Source: an uncultured Saprospirales bacterium (GTDB lineage Bacteria > Bacteroidota > Bacteroidia > Chitinophagales > Saprospiraceae). Taken from it: a stretch of 43,900 nucleotides of DNA. The translations under genes and the position numbers were made by a program. Below, piece by piece: positions 25,249 to 33,836 of this stretch; the stretch's first letter is position 1; each line of letters begins with the position of its first letter. The notes beneath the pieces were generated by a model, which was not told the origin of the DNA, did not search any database, and worked only from the letters and a program-made list of their open reading frames with translations. The DNA lies in assembly GCA_937864265.1 (NCBI GenBank), contig CALMIR010000165.1:1-43900 (forward strand), in the 5' to 3' direction.

Positions 25249-26256
25249 ATGAAAACACGATTAACGCCATTTGCCAGATTGATGATCGTTCTGGCTGTTG
25301 TCGCAGCGGGATATTTTGGCGTGCAATATTTGTTGCACGGCGAACTACTCCCTAAAAAAGATACGACTGCTGATACGGAAGTGAATGTTGAACAAACGGA
25401 GGAAAGCAGTTCCAATTCAGAAAGCTCAGAAGCCAAAACCAATGCTTCGCCCCGGCAAAAGTTTAATTTTACACCACCAGCGCCTGTTGGCGGCAAAATG
25501 AAAGGGGTGGTTGAGCTGGGTGCTGCCGGTTTCAATTCCTTTATCGTAACCATCGACAACCAGAAAAACTGGAAGTTGGAAAAAGCGGAATGGGGCAATA
25601 GCTTGGTTTATGATGGCCTTTCTTCAGGTAAAGACATTACCTCTGGCTTGAAACAGTACATTGCCAATATGCTGGATTACGGCGTTGGGGGCAAAGACAT
25701 CCATTTTGTGGTCAGCTCAGGGGCTAAAAAAGTAGCGGAAACGCAAAAAATCATTGATGGCCTCAAGTCATTGGGGTATTTTGTGAACGAAGTAACCCCG
25801 GAAAAAGAAGCCCAATTGGCTTTAAAATGCGCGTTGCCCAAAACGTATGAAAACAGCGCCTTTGTAGTGGATATCGGTTCGGGCAATACCAAGCTATCCT
25901 GGATGGAAGGCAGCCGCATAGCGGGCTTTGAAACGTATGGCGCAAAATATTATGTGGATGGTGTGCAGGACAGCAAAGTTTACCTGGACGTTCGCACGGA
26001 AGCAGCTAAAGTGCCTAATACGAAAAGAGGTACTTGTTTCATCATTGGCGGTGTGCCTTTTACTTTTGCCAAGGAGGTACGTGATGGCGAAGAGCGCTAC
26101 ACCGTATTGAAAGCGCCGGATGATTACAGTCCTGAAGGCGCAAAAGAAAAATGCGGCCAAAACATTTACAAAGCTATTGCGGATGCGACCAATTGCGAAA
26201 AATTCATTTTTGACTGGGAAGCCAACTTCACGATCGGCTTTTTATTGACGCTGTAA
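25249..26256 (+). CDS. Membrane-anchored Ppx/GppA-like (ASKHA-fold) protein
   Basis: 335 residues. One membrane segment near the N-terminus (about 11-29), then a Ser/Glu-rich linker (38-70), then a soluble domain. The soluble part shows the layout of the Ppx/GppA exopolyphosphatase/actin-like ATPase superfamily: a first-strand segment VELGAAGFNSFIV (88-100), a TPEKEAQLAL segment like the ISGEEEA region of Ppx (183-192), a phosphate-2-like motif VVDIGSGNTKL (206-216) and a glycine pair FIIGGVP (264-270). The domain is much shorter than Ppx and its first motif lacks the usual acidic residue. With the anchor it would face the periplasm, or the cytoplasm if inverted. Function not recognised. Confidence 0.65.
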   Translation: MKTRLTPFARLMIVLAVVAAGYFGVQYLLHGELLPKKDTTADTEVNVEQTEESSSNSESSEAKTNASPRQKFNFTPPAPVGGKMKGVVELGAAGFNSFIVTIDNQKNWKLEKAEWGNSLVYDGLSSGKDITSGLKQYIANMLDYGVGGKDIHFVVSSGAKKVAETQKIIDGLKSLGYFVNEVTPEKEAQLALKCALPKTYENSAFVVDIGSGNTKLSWMEGSRIAGFETYGAKYYVDGVQDSKVYLDVRTEAAKVPNTKRGTCFIIGGVPFTFAKEVRDGEERYTVLKAPDDYSPEGAKEKCGQNIYKAIADATNCEKFIFDWEANFTIGFLLTL

Positions 26257-26266
26257 ACTTGAAAAA

Positions 26267-26309
26267 AGACATTGGATGTTAGATTTAGCCAAACTAACAT
26301 CCAATGTCT
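26267..26309. terminator. 16-bp perfect inverted repeat
   Basis: AGACATTGGATGTTAG (26267-26282) is the exact complement of 26294-26309, 11-nt loop. It begins 10 bp after the Ppx-like stop. The T6 run lies on the minus-strand side (complement of 26262-26267), so polarity is odd for a + strand terminator; the arm motif TAACAT(C)TAA recurs once more at 26309-26317. Confidence 0.5.
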
Positions 26310-26427
26310 AACATCTAACCAGGCACTTTCCCAATCCATATTGTCTCTCTCACTGCTTTTTTTGCATCTCATTTGGTAATGCCTTTTACAGCAACTATTT
26401 TCGTCCTTTCTTAAAACACATCATAAA

Positions 26428-29250
26428 ATGAAAAATATTTACCGTATTCTACCTGTGCTGGTATTGCTTGCAAACACGCTCTCAGCCCAAATCAGTTTTA
26501 CTAACCGGAACGATCGCCTGCCGAATGCGAATTTTCACAGTGGCGTGGCTATAGCCGTCACGGATATGAACAGCGACGGCTTGGATGACATCGTTCGATT
26601 GTCTCAGGGCCGAGAGTTGAATATTGAATTTCAAAATTCAGACAACGTCAGCTTTACCAATTATCTCTACGGACAAATCGCTTTTGGCAGCCAGTGGAGC
26701 ATGTGTGTGGCCGATGTGGACAATAACGGTTTTGTGGACGTGTTGGCCGGTGGCGCATACGATGGGGTGAAATTGGTGAAAGCCAATGAAGATGGAAGTG
26801 TTTATACCATGAGCAATATGCCGGGCAATTTGCTCTTTGTGCAAGGTTCCAACCTGGTGGACATCAACAACGATGGATTTGTCGATTATTTTGCCTGCCA
26901 TGACGACGCCGAAAGCCGTATTTGGGCAAATGATGGCACTGGAAATTTCGTAACGGCGGACGATTGGATTGATATGGCTACGGTGCCTGCTTCCGATAAT
27001 TCGGGCAATTACGGCAGTATTTGGACCGACTTTGACAACGATGGCGATCTGGATTTGTACATAGCCAAGTGTCGTCAAGGGGTTAACAACTCAGCCGACC
27101 CACGCCGAATCAATGCCCTTTTTGTAAATGATGGACAAAATAATTTTTCTGAGCAGGCCGAAGCGCACAACCTCAAAATTGGCGCCCAATCCTGGACAGC
27201 TGATTTCCAGGATATTGACAACGACGGCGACTTTGATTGCTTTATTACGAACCACGATGTACCCAGTATGCTCTTGGAAAACGAGGGTGGTATTTTTACC
27301 GACATTACCGCAGGTAGTGGTATCGAAGTGAATGGTTTGCCGATTCAGGGGGTGATGCGCGATTTCGACAACGATGGTTTTGTGGACATCATCGTGGCCG
27401 GCTCTCAGCAGCACATTTTCAGAAATAACGGCGACAAAACCTTTACGGAAATCGAAACTGTTTTCGACAACAACGACATGGAATCCTTTGCCATTGGCGA
27501 TCTCAACCACGATGGCTATCTGGATGTGTATGCTGGCTATGCAGAAATATACACCTCTCCCAGCAATATTGACGATGTCCTTTGGCTGAATGATGGCGGC
27601 AGCAACAACTTCATTAGCTTTTCGCTAAATGGAGAAGAGAGCAACCGCAACGGCATTGGTGCCCGCCTGGAAATATATGGCGAATGGGGCATCCAAATCC
27701 GCGAAGTCAGAGCCGGCGAAAGCTATGGTATTATGAACTCAATGATCCAGCATTTTGGTCTGGGGCAGAGCGAAATGGTTGACTCTTTGATCGTGCGTTG
27801 GCCTAGTGGCATCGTTGATAAGTACTTCAATTTGGAAGCCAATCAGTTTGTCAACCTGATAGAAAACTCCTGCATTTCGCCAGAGGCCAGCATCACGGTT
27901 GAAGGCACCACGACCATTTGCGAAGGCGAATCGGTCGCCCTCAATGCACCGGGAGGATTTACTTATACTTGGTCGAATGGAGCAAACACCCAATCTATTA
28001 GTGCTACGGAGGCAGGCTTTTACAACGTAACTATCAGTGATGGCAGCGATTGCTTTGGCATTTCCCCAAGCATAGAAATCATTGTCAATCCCGATGAAAC
28101 ACCGACGGTAGAAGCCGAAGGCGATATCGTCTTTTGCGATGGCGGTTCTGTTATGTTGACGGCTTCAGCAGCGACTTCTTATGCTTGGTCAACTGGCGAA
28201 ACCACCCAAAGCATTGAAGCTACTCAAGCGGGCGATTATACCGTTGCCATACAAGGTTTGTGCGAAACATTTACTTCTGCGCCTTTTGCGGTGAATGTAT
28301 TGGCAGCACCGGCGCCTGAAATTGAGGATATCGTTTATTCCGATACGGATGTTCAAATTCAGCTAAGTGGTGAAAACCTTTTCTGGTACGAAAACCCAGA
28401 CGATGAAACCCCATTCAACACGGGCAATGAATGGATGGTGGCATATACCGGGGATACCAGTTTTGTCTATTATGTGGAAAGTCAAACGGTTTATCCTGGC
28501 TTGGAGTCCGTAGCAGGTATGATCGACCACGAGGGCAGCGCTTACAGCGGCAACCAATTTAATGGCTCTGTTATATTTGATGTTTTTGTACCCATTGCGC
28601 TGAATACAGTTAAGGTATATACCGACTTGGCAGGGCTGCGCATCATTGAGTTGCAGGATGCGGATGGCAATGTGTTGCAAAGCAAGGAAGTAGATATACC
28701 CGTTGGCACCCATGTCATCCCACTTAATTTTGATATACCCGTCGGCAATGACTATGCTCTAACCACCAATACGGCTTCTAACCTGGCCTTGTTTGGTTAC
28801 GAAAGCCCTCGCTTGCAGCGCGCTAGTGAAAATGTGAATTACCCTTATGTGTTGGACGGAATTATCAGCTTGAAAAACTCCGATTTGGGTTCCGACCGCT
28901 ATTACTACTTTTTCGATTGGCATATTTCCGAGCCGGATATTGTTTGCATCAGCGAATTGGTAGAGGTAAACGTGAATGTAGTGGATGCCAATGTATTGCC
29001 AACGGAGGCTAGTGCTATGCGCTTGTCGCCCAATCCAACTACTGGCCAATTGCTCATTCAGCTAAACACACCACAGGTTGTTGCAGGTATCAGCGTTCGT
29101 TTGTTCGATATGCGCGGAGCAGAAGTGCTGCAGGCAAATAGCTACACCAACGTCATCAGTTTGGACTTAGCTTCGCTGACAGCAGGCGTGTATTCCGTGC
29201 AGCTATGGGACGGCCAGCGATTTTATACCAGGAAAGTGGTGAAAGAATAA
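26428..29250 (+). CDS. T9SS-secreted FG-GAP/VCBS propeller, ASPIC/UnbV protein
   Basis: 940 residues. Sec signal 1-20. Seven calcium-loop repeats of the kind DxDNDGxxD (residues 46, 96, 145, 201, 262, 312, 358) spaced about 45-60 apart suggest a complete seven-bladed FG-GAP beta-propeller. About 402-475 matches ASPIC/UnbV (NRNGIGARLEIYG, SLIVRWPSGIVDKY). Two Ig/PKD-like units follow (about 485-550 and 553-620, each with a Cys-containing TYTWSNG or SYAWSTG core), then a region similar to a beta-sandwich, and a T9SS type A sorting domain (about 863-940, LSPNPTTGQLLIQL ... YTRKVVKE). It should be exported and cell-surface attached or released. Binding partner unknown. Confidence 0.9.
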   Translation: MKNIYRILPVLVLLANTLSAQISFTNRNDRLPNANFHSGVAIAVTDMNSDGLDDIVRLSQGRELNIEFQNSDNVSFTNYLYGQIAFGSQWSMCVADVDNNGFVDVLAGGAYDGVKLVKANEDGSVYTMSNMPGNLLFVQGSNLVDINNDGFVDYFACHDDAESRIWANDGTGNFVTADDWIDMATVPASDNSGNYGSIWTDFDNDGDLDLYIAKCRQGVNNSADPRRINALFVNDGQNNFSEQAEAHNLKIGAQSWTADFQDIDNDGDFDCFITNHDVPSMLLENEGGIFTDITAGSGIEVNGLPIQGVMRDFDNDGFVDIIVAGSQQHIFRNNGDKTFTEIETVFDNNDMESFAIGDLNHDGYLDVYAGYAEIYTSPSNIDDVLWLNDGGSNNFISFSLNGEESNRNGIGARLEIYGEWGIQIREVRAGESYGIMNSMIQHFGLGQSEMVDSLIVRWPSGIVDKYFNLEANQFVNLIENSCISPEASITVEGTTTICEGESVALNAPGGFTYTWSNGANTQSISATEAGFYNVTISDGSDCFGISPSIEIIVNPDETPTVEAEGDIVFCDGGSVMLTASAATSYAWSTGETTQSIEATQAGDYTVAIQGLCETFTSAPFAVNVLAAPAPEIEDIVYSDTDVQIQLSGENLFWYENPDDETPFNTGNEWMVAYTGDTSFVYYVESQTVYPGLESVAGMIDHEGSAYSGNQFNGSVIFDVFVPIALNTVKVYTDLAGLRIIELQDADGNVLQSKEVDIPVGTHVIPLNFDIPVGNDYALTTNTASNLALFGYESPRLQRASENVNYPYVLDGIISLKNSDLGSDRYYYFFDWHISEPDIVCISELVEVNVNVVDANVLPTEASAMRLSPNPTTGQLLIQLNTPQVVAGISVRLFDMRGAEVLQANSYTNVISLDLASLTAGVYSVQLWDGQRFYTRKVVKE

Positions 29251-29318
29251 TGCTCCCCTTGCTTTAGGCAAGGTGGAGTTCCAGCTTGCGCTTGATGGCG
29301 CGTTACAGGAACAGAAAG

Positions 29319-29355
29319 CAGGCTATCGCTTTGGAGGCGGTAGCCTGTTTTTTTT
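29319..29355 (+). terminator. Rho-independent terminator
   Basis: CAGGCTATCGC (29319-29329) pairs with GCGGTAGCCTG (29337-29347), one G-U, followed by a run of eight to nine T. It closes the UnbV gene transcript. Confidence 0.85.
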
Positions 29356-29400
29356 ATTTTAAATTTTTTCCCTAACTTGTTCCATCGCCAAGGCTGTTCT

Positions 29401-30381
29401 ATGATGAAAAAAGCGATACCCATTTTGATCCTTTTCTGGCTTTCGATCCCTTTCCTGTCGGCGCAAACGATTGCCCCACTGCTCGTCCAATACGAGGAAG
29501 AAAAACCAGAGCCATTCATTCGCCTCACGGAAGAAACGGTTATTCCCGCAGAAGCACCGGGCTACACCTTGCTACTTCCACAGGACAGTATCAAAGGCAT
29601 GGTCGTACTATTTCACAGTGGCAGAGATACGACCCATGTAGGTTTTGAACAGCGGCTGTATGTAGAGGCCGTAGCGCGGCATTTTGCAGCACTTTATGTT
29701 ACCACCGGCAATCCGGTAGAATTTTTGTTTGATGAAGCGAGCTACAAACAACTTGATCGCTATATCGGCTCGGTCGTAGAAGCCTACCATATTCCCCACG
29801 ACCGCTTATTGTTTGGTGGCATGTCGTTGGCAGGTACCCGGGCGCTGAAGTTGGCGCTCTGGTGTGCCAATGGACATTCAGCATACGGCTTGCGGCCACG
29901 GGCAATTGCCATTTGTGATGCACCCCTCGATTTTCATCGTTTCTGGCGAGAAGGCCAACGCGCCATTGAATTGGGGCTGAATCCCATTTCCGCATCTGAA
30001 GCCAAATGGGTTAATGCCCAATTGGAAAAAAACCTGGGTGGTACGCCACATACAGCGCCGGATGCCTATACCCAATATTCCCCTTTTCATTACAGTGAAC
30101 AGGCAGACGAACGCTTACGGGCACTTGAAGGTATTGCCGTGCGAATATATACCGAACCAGATGTCGCTTGGTGGATGGCCAACCGCCGCCGCTCTTATTA
30201 TGGCATGAATGCTTTGGACGCTGCGGCGCTGATCAACGATATGCAATACCTGGGACATCAAGAAGCCGAGTTAATGCTGACCAACAACAAAGGCTATCGC
30301 CCCGATGGCCAAAGACATCCCCACTCCTGGAGTATTGTGGACAACAAGGCGTTAATAGATTGGTTTTCCGGACTGGAATAA
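29401..30381 (+). CDS. Secreted alpha/beta-hydrolase-fold protein, 326 aa
   Basis: Started at ATG 29401, which opens a Sec signal (MMKKAIPILILFWLSIPFLSAQ); a frame from 29377 adds residues before it. The hydrolase fold is supported by the nucleophile elbow GGMSLAG (Ser142), an acid in YTEPDVAWW (Asp254) and a His in RHPHSW (306-308), in the correct order and spacing. MVVLFHSGRDTTH is the oxyanion-strand region. Esterase or peptidase of the periplasm is likely; no subfamily is recognised. It follows a strong terminator and precedes the B12 riboswitch, so it is probably a single-gene transcript. Confidence 0.78.
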   Translation: MMKKAIPILILFWLSIPFLSAQTIAPLLVQYEEEKPEPFIRLTEETVIPAEAPGYTLLLPQDSIKGMVVLFHSGRDTTHVGFEQRLYVEAVARHFAALYVTTGNPVEFLFDEASYKQLDRYIGSVVEAYHIPHDRLLFGGMSLAGTRALKLALWCANGHSAYGLRPRAIAICDAPLDFHRFWREGQRAIELGLNPISASEAKWVNAQLEKNLGGTPHTAPDAYTQYSPFHYSEQADERLRALEGIAVRIYTEPDVAWWMANRRRSYYGMNALDAAALINDMQYLGHQEAELMLTNNKGYRPDGQRHPHSWSIVDNKALIDWFSGLE

Positions 30382-30446
30382 TGGCATAAACAAAATCAGC
30401 AGGGGATCTACTAACGCAATTAAACGACAGTTACAAGAATTGTACC

Positions 30447-30454
30447 TATCTTTG
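30447..30454 (+). promoter_or_regulatory. Candidate -7 box TATCTTTG of the B12 operon
   Basis: Exact match to TAnnTTTG, ending 5 bp before the first paired base of the riboswitch, so transcription would start at its 5' edge. No clear TTG -33 element is seen. Confidence 0.55.
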
Positions 30455-30458
30455 CTGA

Positions 30459-30664
30459 TACTGGTGAGACTCACTTTACACTTTGCGTTCAAGTGAGCCT
30501 CTTAAAAGGGAACCCGGTGCAAATCCGGGGCAGTCCCCGCTGCTGTAAGCCTTAGAAGTTCTGGAATGAAGAACTTCTAACTTTCCGGCCATAAACCACT
30601 GTGATGTTTGCTTCATCATGGGAAGGAGGCCAGAGAAGGAGGTGAGCCAGAAGACCTGCCAGTA
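30459..30664 (+). promoter_or_regulatory. Cobalamin (adenosylcobalamin) riboswitch
   Basis: It shows the conserved core in order: AAAAGGGAACCCGGTGCAAAT (30506 on), CCGGGGCAGTCCCCGC, CTGCTGTAAGCC and the B12 box GCCAGAAGACCTGCC (30646-30660). Outer stem P1 is TACTGG (30459-30464) with CCAGTA (30659-30664). This is the RFN-like Cobalamin family that shuts down B12 uptake genes when the vitamin is plentiful. The expression platform is in 30665-30832: no hairpin with a T-run is seen, so translational control is more likely (inference). AGGTGAG (30640-30646) is complementary to CTCACCT (30798-30804) near the start. Confidence 0.95.
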
Positions 30665-30832
30665 GATTTTTGTTTCTTTGACTTTCGGAGGAAAAGTCAG
30701 GTGACAACAAGGAAAGCCCCTACCATTGGTCAAACGCAAATGGTAAGGATTGATGTATTCAATATAATGGCCACTAAAAGCTAGTGCCTGCTCCTTTCTC
30801 ACCTGTTTTTCAGCCGGCAATAGCTGCCCGGG

Positions 30833-32722
30833 ATGTACCGCTTTGTTTGTGTTTTCATACTAGCCGTTGGAGTTTTTAGCCCATTGATTGGGCAGTCCGT
30901 ATTGGATACGCTTGTCCAGTTGCCCATAGTAACCGTGGCTGAAAAAAGCCTGCGCCATCATAGCACAGGAGGAAAAACGGAGCATTGGGACTTCGCAGCG
31001 CTCGAATGGCGATCTTTTGAAACCCTGGCGGATTTACTACAAACAGAAACGGGGATTTTTATCAAAAGTTATGGCTTGGGCAGCCTGGCTACCACCGCTT
31101 TTCGGGGTGGCAGCGCCGGACAAACGGCGGTATTTTGGAATGGCCTGCCTATACAAAGCCCCATGTTGGGGCAATTGGATATCAATTTGTTGCCTTTGAC
31201 TTTTGCGGATGAAGCCATGCTTCAGTACGGCGGCGACGGGGCACTGTGGGGGAGCGGTGCGGTTGGTGGTATCGTCCATCTAAACAACAAACCCAAATTG
31301 AATACCCCGTTTACGGCATCCCTGAATGTGGGCTTGGGGAGTTTTGCTTGGAATGAGCAGCAAGTGAGGGTAGAAATGGGTAAAAAAAAGGTAGGCTTTT
31401 CCACCCGGTTTTTTAATCAAGCGGCTAAAAACGACTTTGAATACAGCATTGCTTCCGCAAAAAAAACGCAATCCAACGCAGCCCTTCAACAAACGGGCTT
31501 TTTGCAACAAATTAACTGGAAACCCCGCCCCAACCAAGTTTTTTCCCTCCACGCCTGGTGGCAAAAATCTCGCCGTGAAATCCCGCCGCTGACCACACAA
31601 ACCCGGAGTGAAGCTGTACAAAAAGAGGACTCTTTCCGTGCGCTATTGGACTGGAAAAGGATTGGTGTGCAACAAGTGCTCTTCGCCCGAGCGGGCTATG
31701 TTCACGAACAAATCAGGTACGAAGATGCCCTTATTAACCTACAAACAGACAATCGCTTTCAAACACTATCAGGAGAAGTAGAAAGCCAGTGGGCTTGGAA
31801 CAAAAGATTCCAGCTTCAGGCGGGCATCCAATACAACTACACTACCGCAGCAACGGATGCGTACGCCGACACCATTCACCGCCAACAGATGGCGCTATTT
31901 GTTTCCCATCGCATTCAGGCCGGCTCTTGGACTTTTCAGGTGAACGCAAGGCAGGAATTGGTGGACGGACAATGGATACCGTTTATGCCAGGTATCGGTT
32001 TAGATGGCCAACTCAGTTCCTCTCTATCCATTAAGGCTAAGGCCAGTCGAAGCTACCGCCTCCCTACGCTCAACGATTGGTATTGGAGGCCTGGTGGCAA
32101 CCCCAACTTACTACCTGAAAGAGGCTGGTCGGAAGAACTGGGCATTCACTGGTTGAGGCACAGCAGCAAACAAAGCTGGAACAGCAGCATCACAGTATTC
32201 AACCGAAACATCCAGGATTGGATTTTGTGGAGCTTAAAGGAAGGGCAACCATTTTGGTCGGCCAATAACATCACCGCTGTATGGAGTCGTGGCCTGGAAA
32301 CGCGCATTCAATGGGAACAGCAACAAAAAAAACGGCACTATTTGATAAAAGCAGGGTATGACTTGATATACTCTACCAACCAAGTGGAACTGGATAACCC
32401 GCGCATGGAAAAGGGCGAACAATTGATCTATACCCCATTGCATCAGGCGTTTATGTTGTTGCAAATAGCCAGCCACAATTGGCGGTTCCGTTACCAGCAC
32501 ACCTATACGGGGTATGTGCGCACGCAGACGGAGCCATTACCTGGGTATGACTTGGGCGATGCCAGGCTCAGCTTTTCCCATCCTTTGAATCAAGTGGAGG
32601 TTCGTTTTTTTTTAAATATCAATAATGTTTGGAATTCCTCCTATCGGGTGATAGAACGGCACCCTATGCCGGGGCGCTATTTTCGCTTGGGATGTCAATT
32701 GTATTTTCAATCACAAGAATAA
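30833..32722 (+). CDS. btuB: TonB-dependent receptor, BtuB-like cobalamin transporter
   Basis: 629 residues with signal peptide (1-20). A TonB-box-like stretch IVTVAEK (32-38) precedes the plug domain (about 45-150: TGIFIKSYGLGSLATTAFRG, ALWGSGAVGGIVHLNN), followed by a 22-strand beta-barrel ending in YFRLGCQLYF. Length fits BtuB/CirA-type receptors. Placement directly after a cobalamin riboswitch makes cobalamin or a related corrinoid the likely cargo; energy comes from TonB-ExbB-ExbD, not in this window. The DUF4465 gene follows 11 bp later and is surely cotranscribed. Start ATG 30833 matches the signal peptide. Confidence 0.93.
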   Translation: MYRFVCVFILAVGVFSPLIGQSVLDTLVQLPIVTVAEKSLRHHSTGGKTEHWDFAALEWRSFETLADLLQTETGIFIKSYGLGSLATTAFRGGSAGQTAVFWNGLPIQSPMLGQLDINLLPLTFADEAMLQYGGDGALWGSGAVGGIVHLNNKPKLNTPFTASLNVGLGSFAWNEQQVRVEMGKKKVGFSTRFFNQAAKNDFEYSIASAKKTQSNAALQQTGFLQQINWKPRPNQVFSLHAWWQKSRREIPPLTTQTRSEAVQKEDSFRALLDWKRIGVQQVLFARAGYVHEQIRYEDALINLQTDNRFQTLSGEVESQWAWNKRFQLQAGIQYNYTTAATDAYADTIHRQQMALFVSHRIQAGSWTFQVNARQELVDGQWIPFMPGIGLDGQLSSSLSIKAKASRSYRLPTLNDWYWRPGGNPNLLPERGWSEELGIHWLRHSSKQSWNSSITVFNRNIQDWILWSLKEGQPFWSANNITAVWSRGLETRIQWEQQQKKRHYLIKAGYDLIYSTNQVELDNPRMEKGEQLIYTPLHQAFMLLQIASHNWRFRYQHTYTGYVRTQTEPLPGYDLGDARLSFSHPLNQVEVRFFLNINNVWNSSYRVIERHPMPGRYFRLGCQLYFQSQE

Positions 32723-32733
32723 AACCATTTATC

Positions 32734-33702
32734 ATGAAGCTATTATTTTTACTTTTCTCCCTCATGCCTTTTTTGATTCAGGCTCAAACCAAAGCCGATT
32801 TTGAAAACATTCCACTGGCGAACAATTCTTTTTTGAACGATGCAGGCGGAACAGGCCTTTTTGAAAGCGGCCATATAGCGCTGCCTAACGACTATAATGC
32901 AGACTTCGATTTTTGGTCGGGCTGGGCTATCTCATCGGTAACAGACAATGAAACGCCCGGGTTTTTGAACCAATACAGTGCTATTGCGGGCGGTGGAGCG
33001 GAGGGAACTGCGAATTATGCCCTGACTTACGCTTTTGATCCGGTGGTTATCAGGCTAGAAAATGAAGCAGCGGGTGGGGCTGTAGAAGGTGTTTACATCA
33101 CAAATAGCACGTATGCTTATTTCAGCATGTTGGAAGGTGATGGGTTTGCCAAAAAATTTGGCGGTGAAACGGGCAATGACCCCGATTTTTTCCTCTTGCA
33201 AATACAAAAATACGAAGATGGACAATTGCACCCGGAAACCATCTCTTTTTACCTGGCAGACTATCGCTTTGAAAACAACGGAGCGGACTATATCGTGGAT
33301 GAATGGACTTATATTGATTTGAGTCCATTGGGAAACATGGACAGCCTTTCTTTTTCATTAAGTTCCAGCGATGTGGGTATTTTTGGGATGAATACCCCAG
33401 CCTACTTTTGCCTGGATCAATTGATAACCTTGGATATGCCTAGTGCAGACACCTATCAAAACAAACCATCCTGGCAATACTACCCCAATCCGGCGAGCAA
33501 TTTTTTAATCCTGAACTGGCCGGAAACTAACCCCGCTCAATTGAGGGTAATGGATGTGAATGGAAAAATGATGGCTTCGGAAAAGCTGCAATCGGGGAAG
33601 AATGAGATTTCCCTCGAACCCTTCCCATCTGGTATCTATTGGATGCAAATCCGGAGGGAAAATGGCTCGTTTTTTTATGAACGCCTCTTGATTCAAAAAT
33701 AA
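32734..33702 (+). CDS. DUF4465 protein with T9SS sorting domain
   Basis: 322 residues. Sec signal 1-17 (MKLLFLLFSLMPFLIQA). Residues 20-235 match DUF4465 throughout: DFENIPLANNSF, FDFWSGWAISS, NSTYAYFSMLEGDGFAKKFGG, FYLADYR, WTYIDLSPLG, GMNTPAYFCLDQL. The C-terminal 75 residues are a type A T9SS sorting domain (YYPNPASNFLIL ... ERLLIQK). ATG 32734 is chosen because the longer frame from 32629 overlaps the receptor gene in another frame. DUF4465 proteins are often found beside B12 receptor genes in Bacteroidota (my recollection), and here the riboswitch controls both. A surface cobalamin-capture role is inference. Confidence 0.9.
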   Translation: MKLLFLLFSLMPFLIQAQTKADFENIPLANNSFLNDAGGTGLFESGHIALPNDYNADFDFWSGWAISSVTDNETPGFLNQYSAIAGGGAEGTANYALTYAFDPVVIRLENEAAGGAVEGVYITNSTYAYFSMLEGDGFAKKFGGETGNDPDFFLLQIQKYEDGQLHPETISFYLADYRFENNGADYIVDEWTYIDLSPLGNMDSLSFSLSSSDVGIFGMNTPAYFCLDQLITLDMPSADTYQNKPSWQYYPNPASNFLILNWPETNPAQLRVMDVNGKMMASEKLQSGKNEISLEPFPSGIYWMQIRRENGSFFYERLLIQK

Positions 33703-33723
33703 TGGCGCGTATAAAATGGTGGA

Positions 33724-33745
33724 GGGGGGAAAAATATTTCCCCTC
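33724..33745 (+). terminator. Hairpin after the B12 operon
   Basis: GGGGAAA (33726-33732) pairs with TTTCCCC (33737-33743), flanked by further G-C/G-U pairs, 21 bp past the DUF4465 stop. The T-run is poor, so moderate support. Confidence 0.5.
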
Positions 33746-33836
33746 ATTCTTGCTTACACATAAAAAAAAAGATAATCTTTAAGGGGAAAGGCGAAACCTT
33801 TGAACAAACCTTGCGTCAACACTAAAAAATTCCGCC

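Noticed and set aside
30767-30784. Five-codon leader ORF ahead of btuB
   Set aside because: It has a start and stop in frame with btuB but nothing supports translation; too short to judge.
30476-30820. Minus-strand 114-codon frame
   Set aside because: It is antisense to the cobalamin riboswitch; its translation has no domain.
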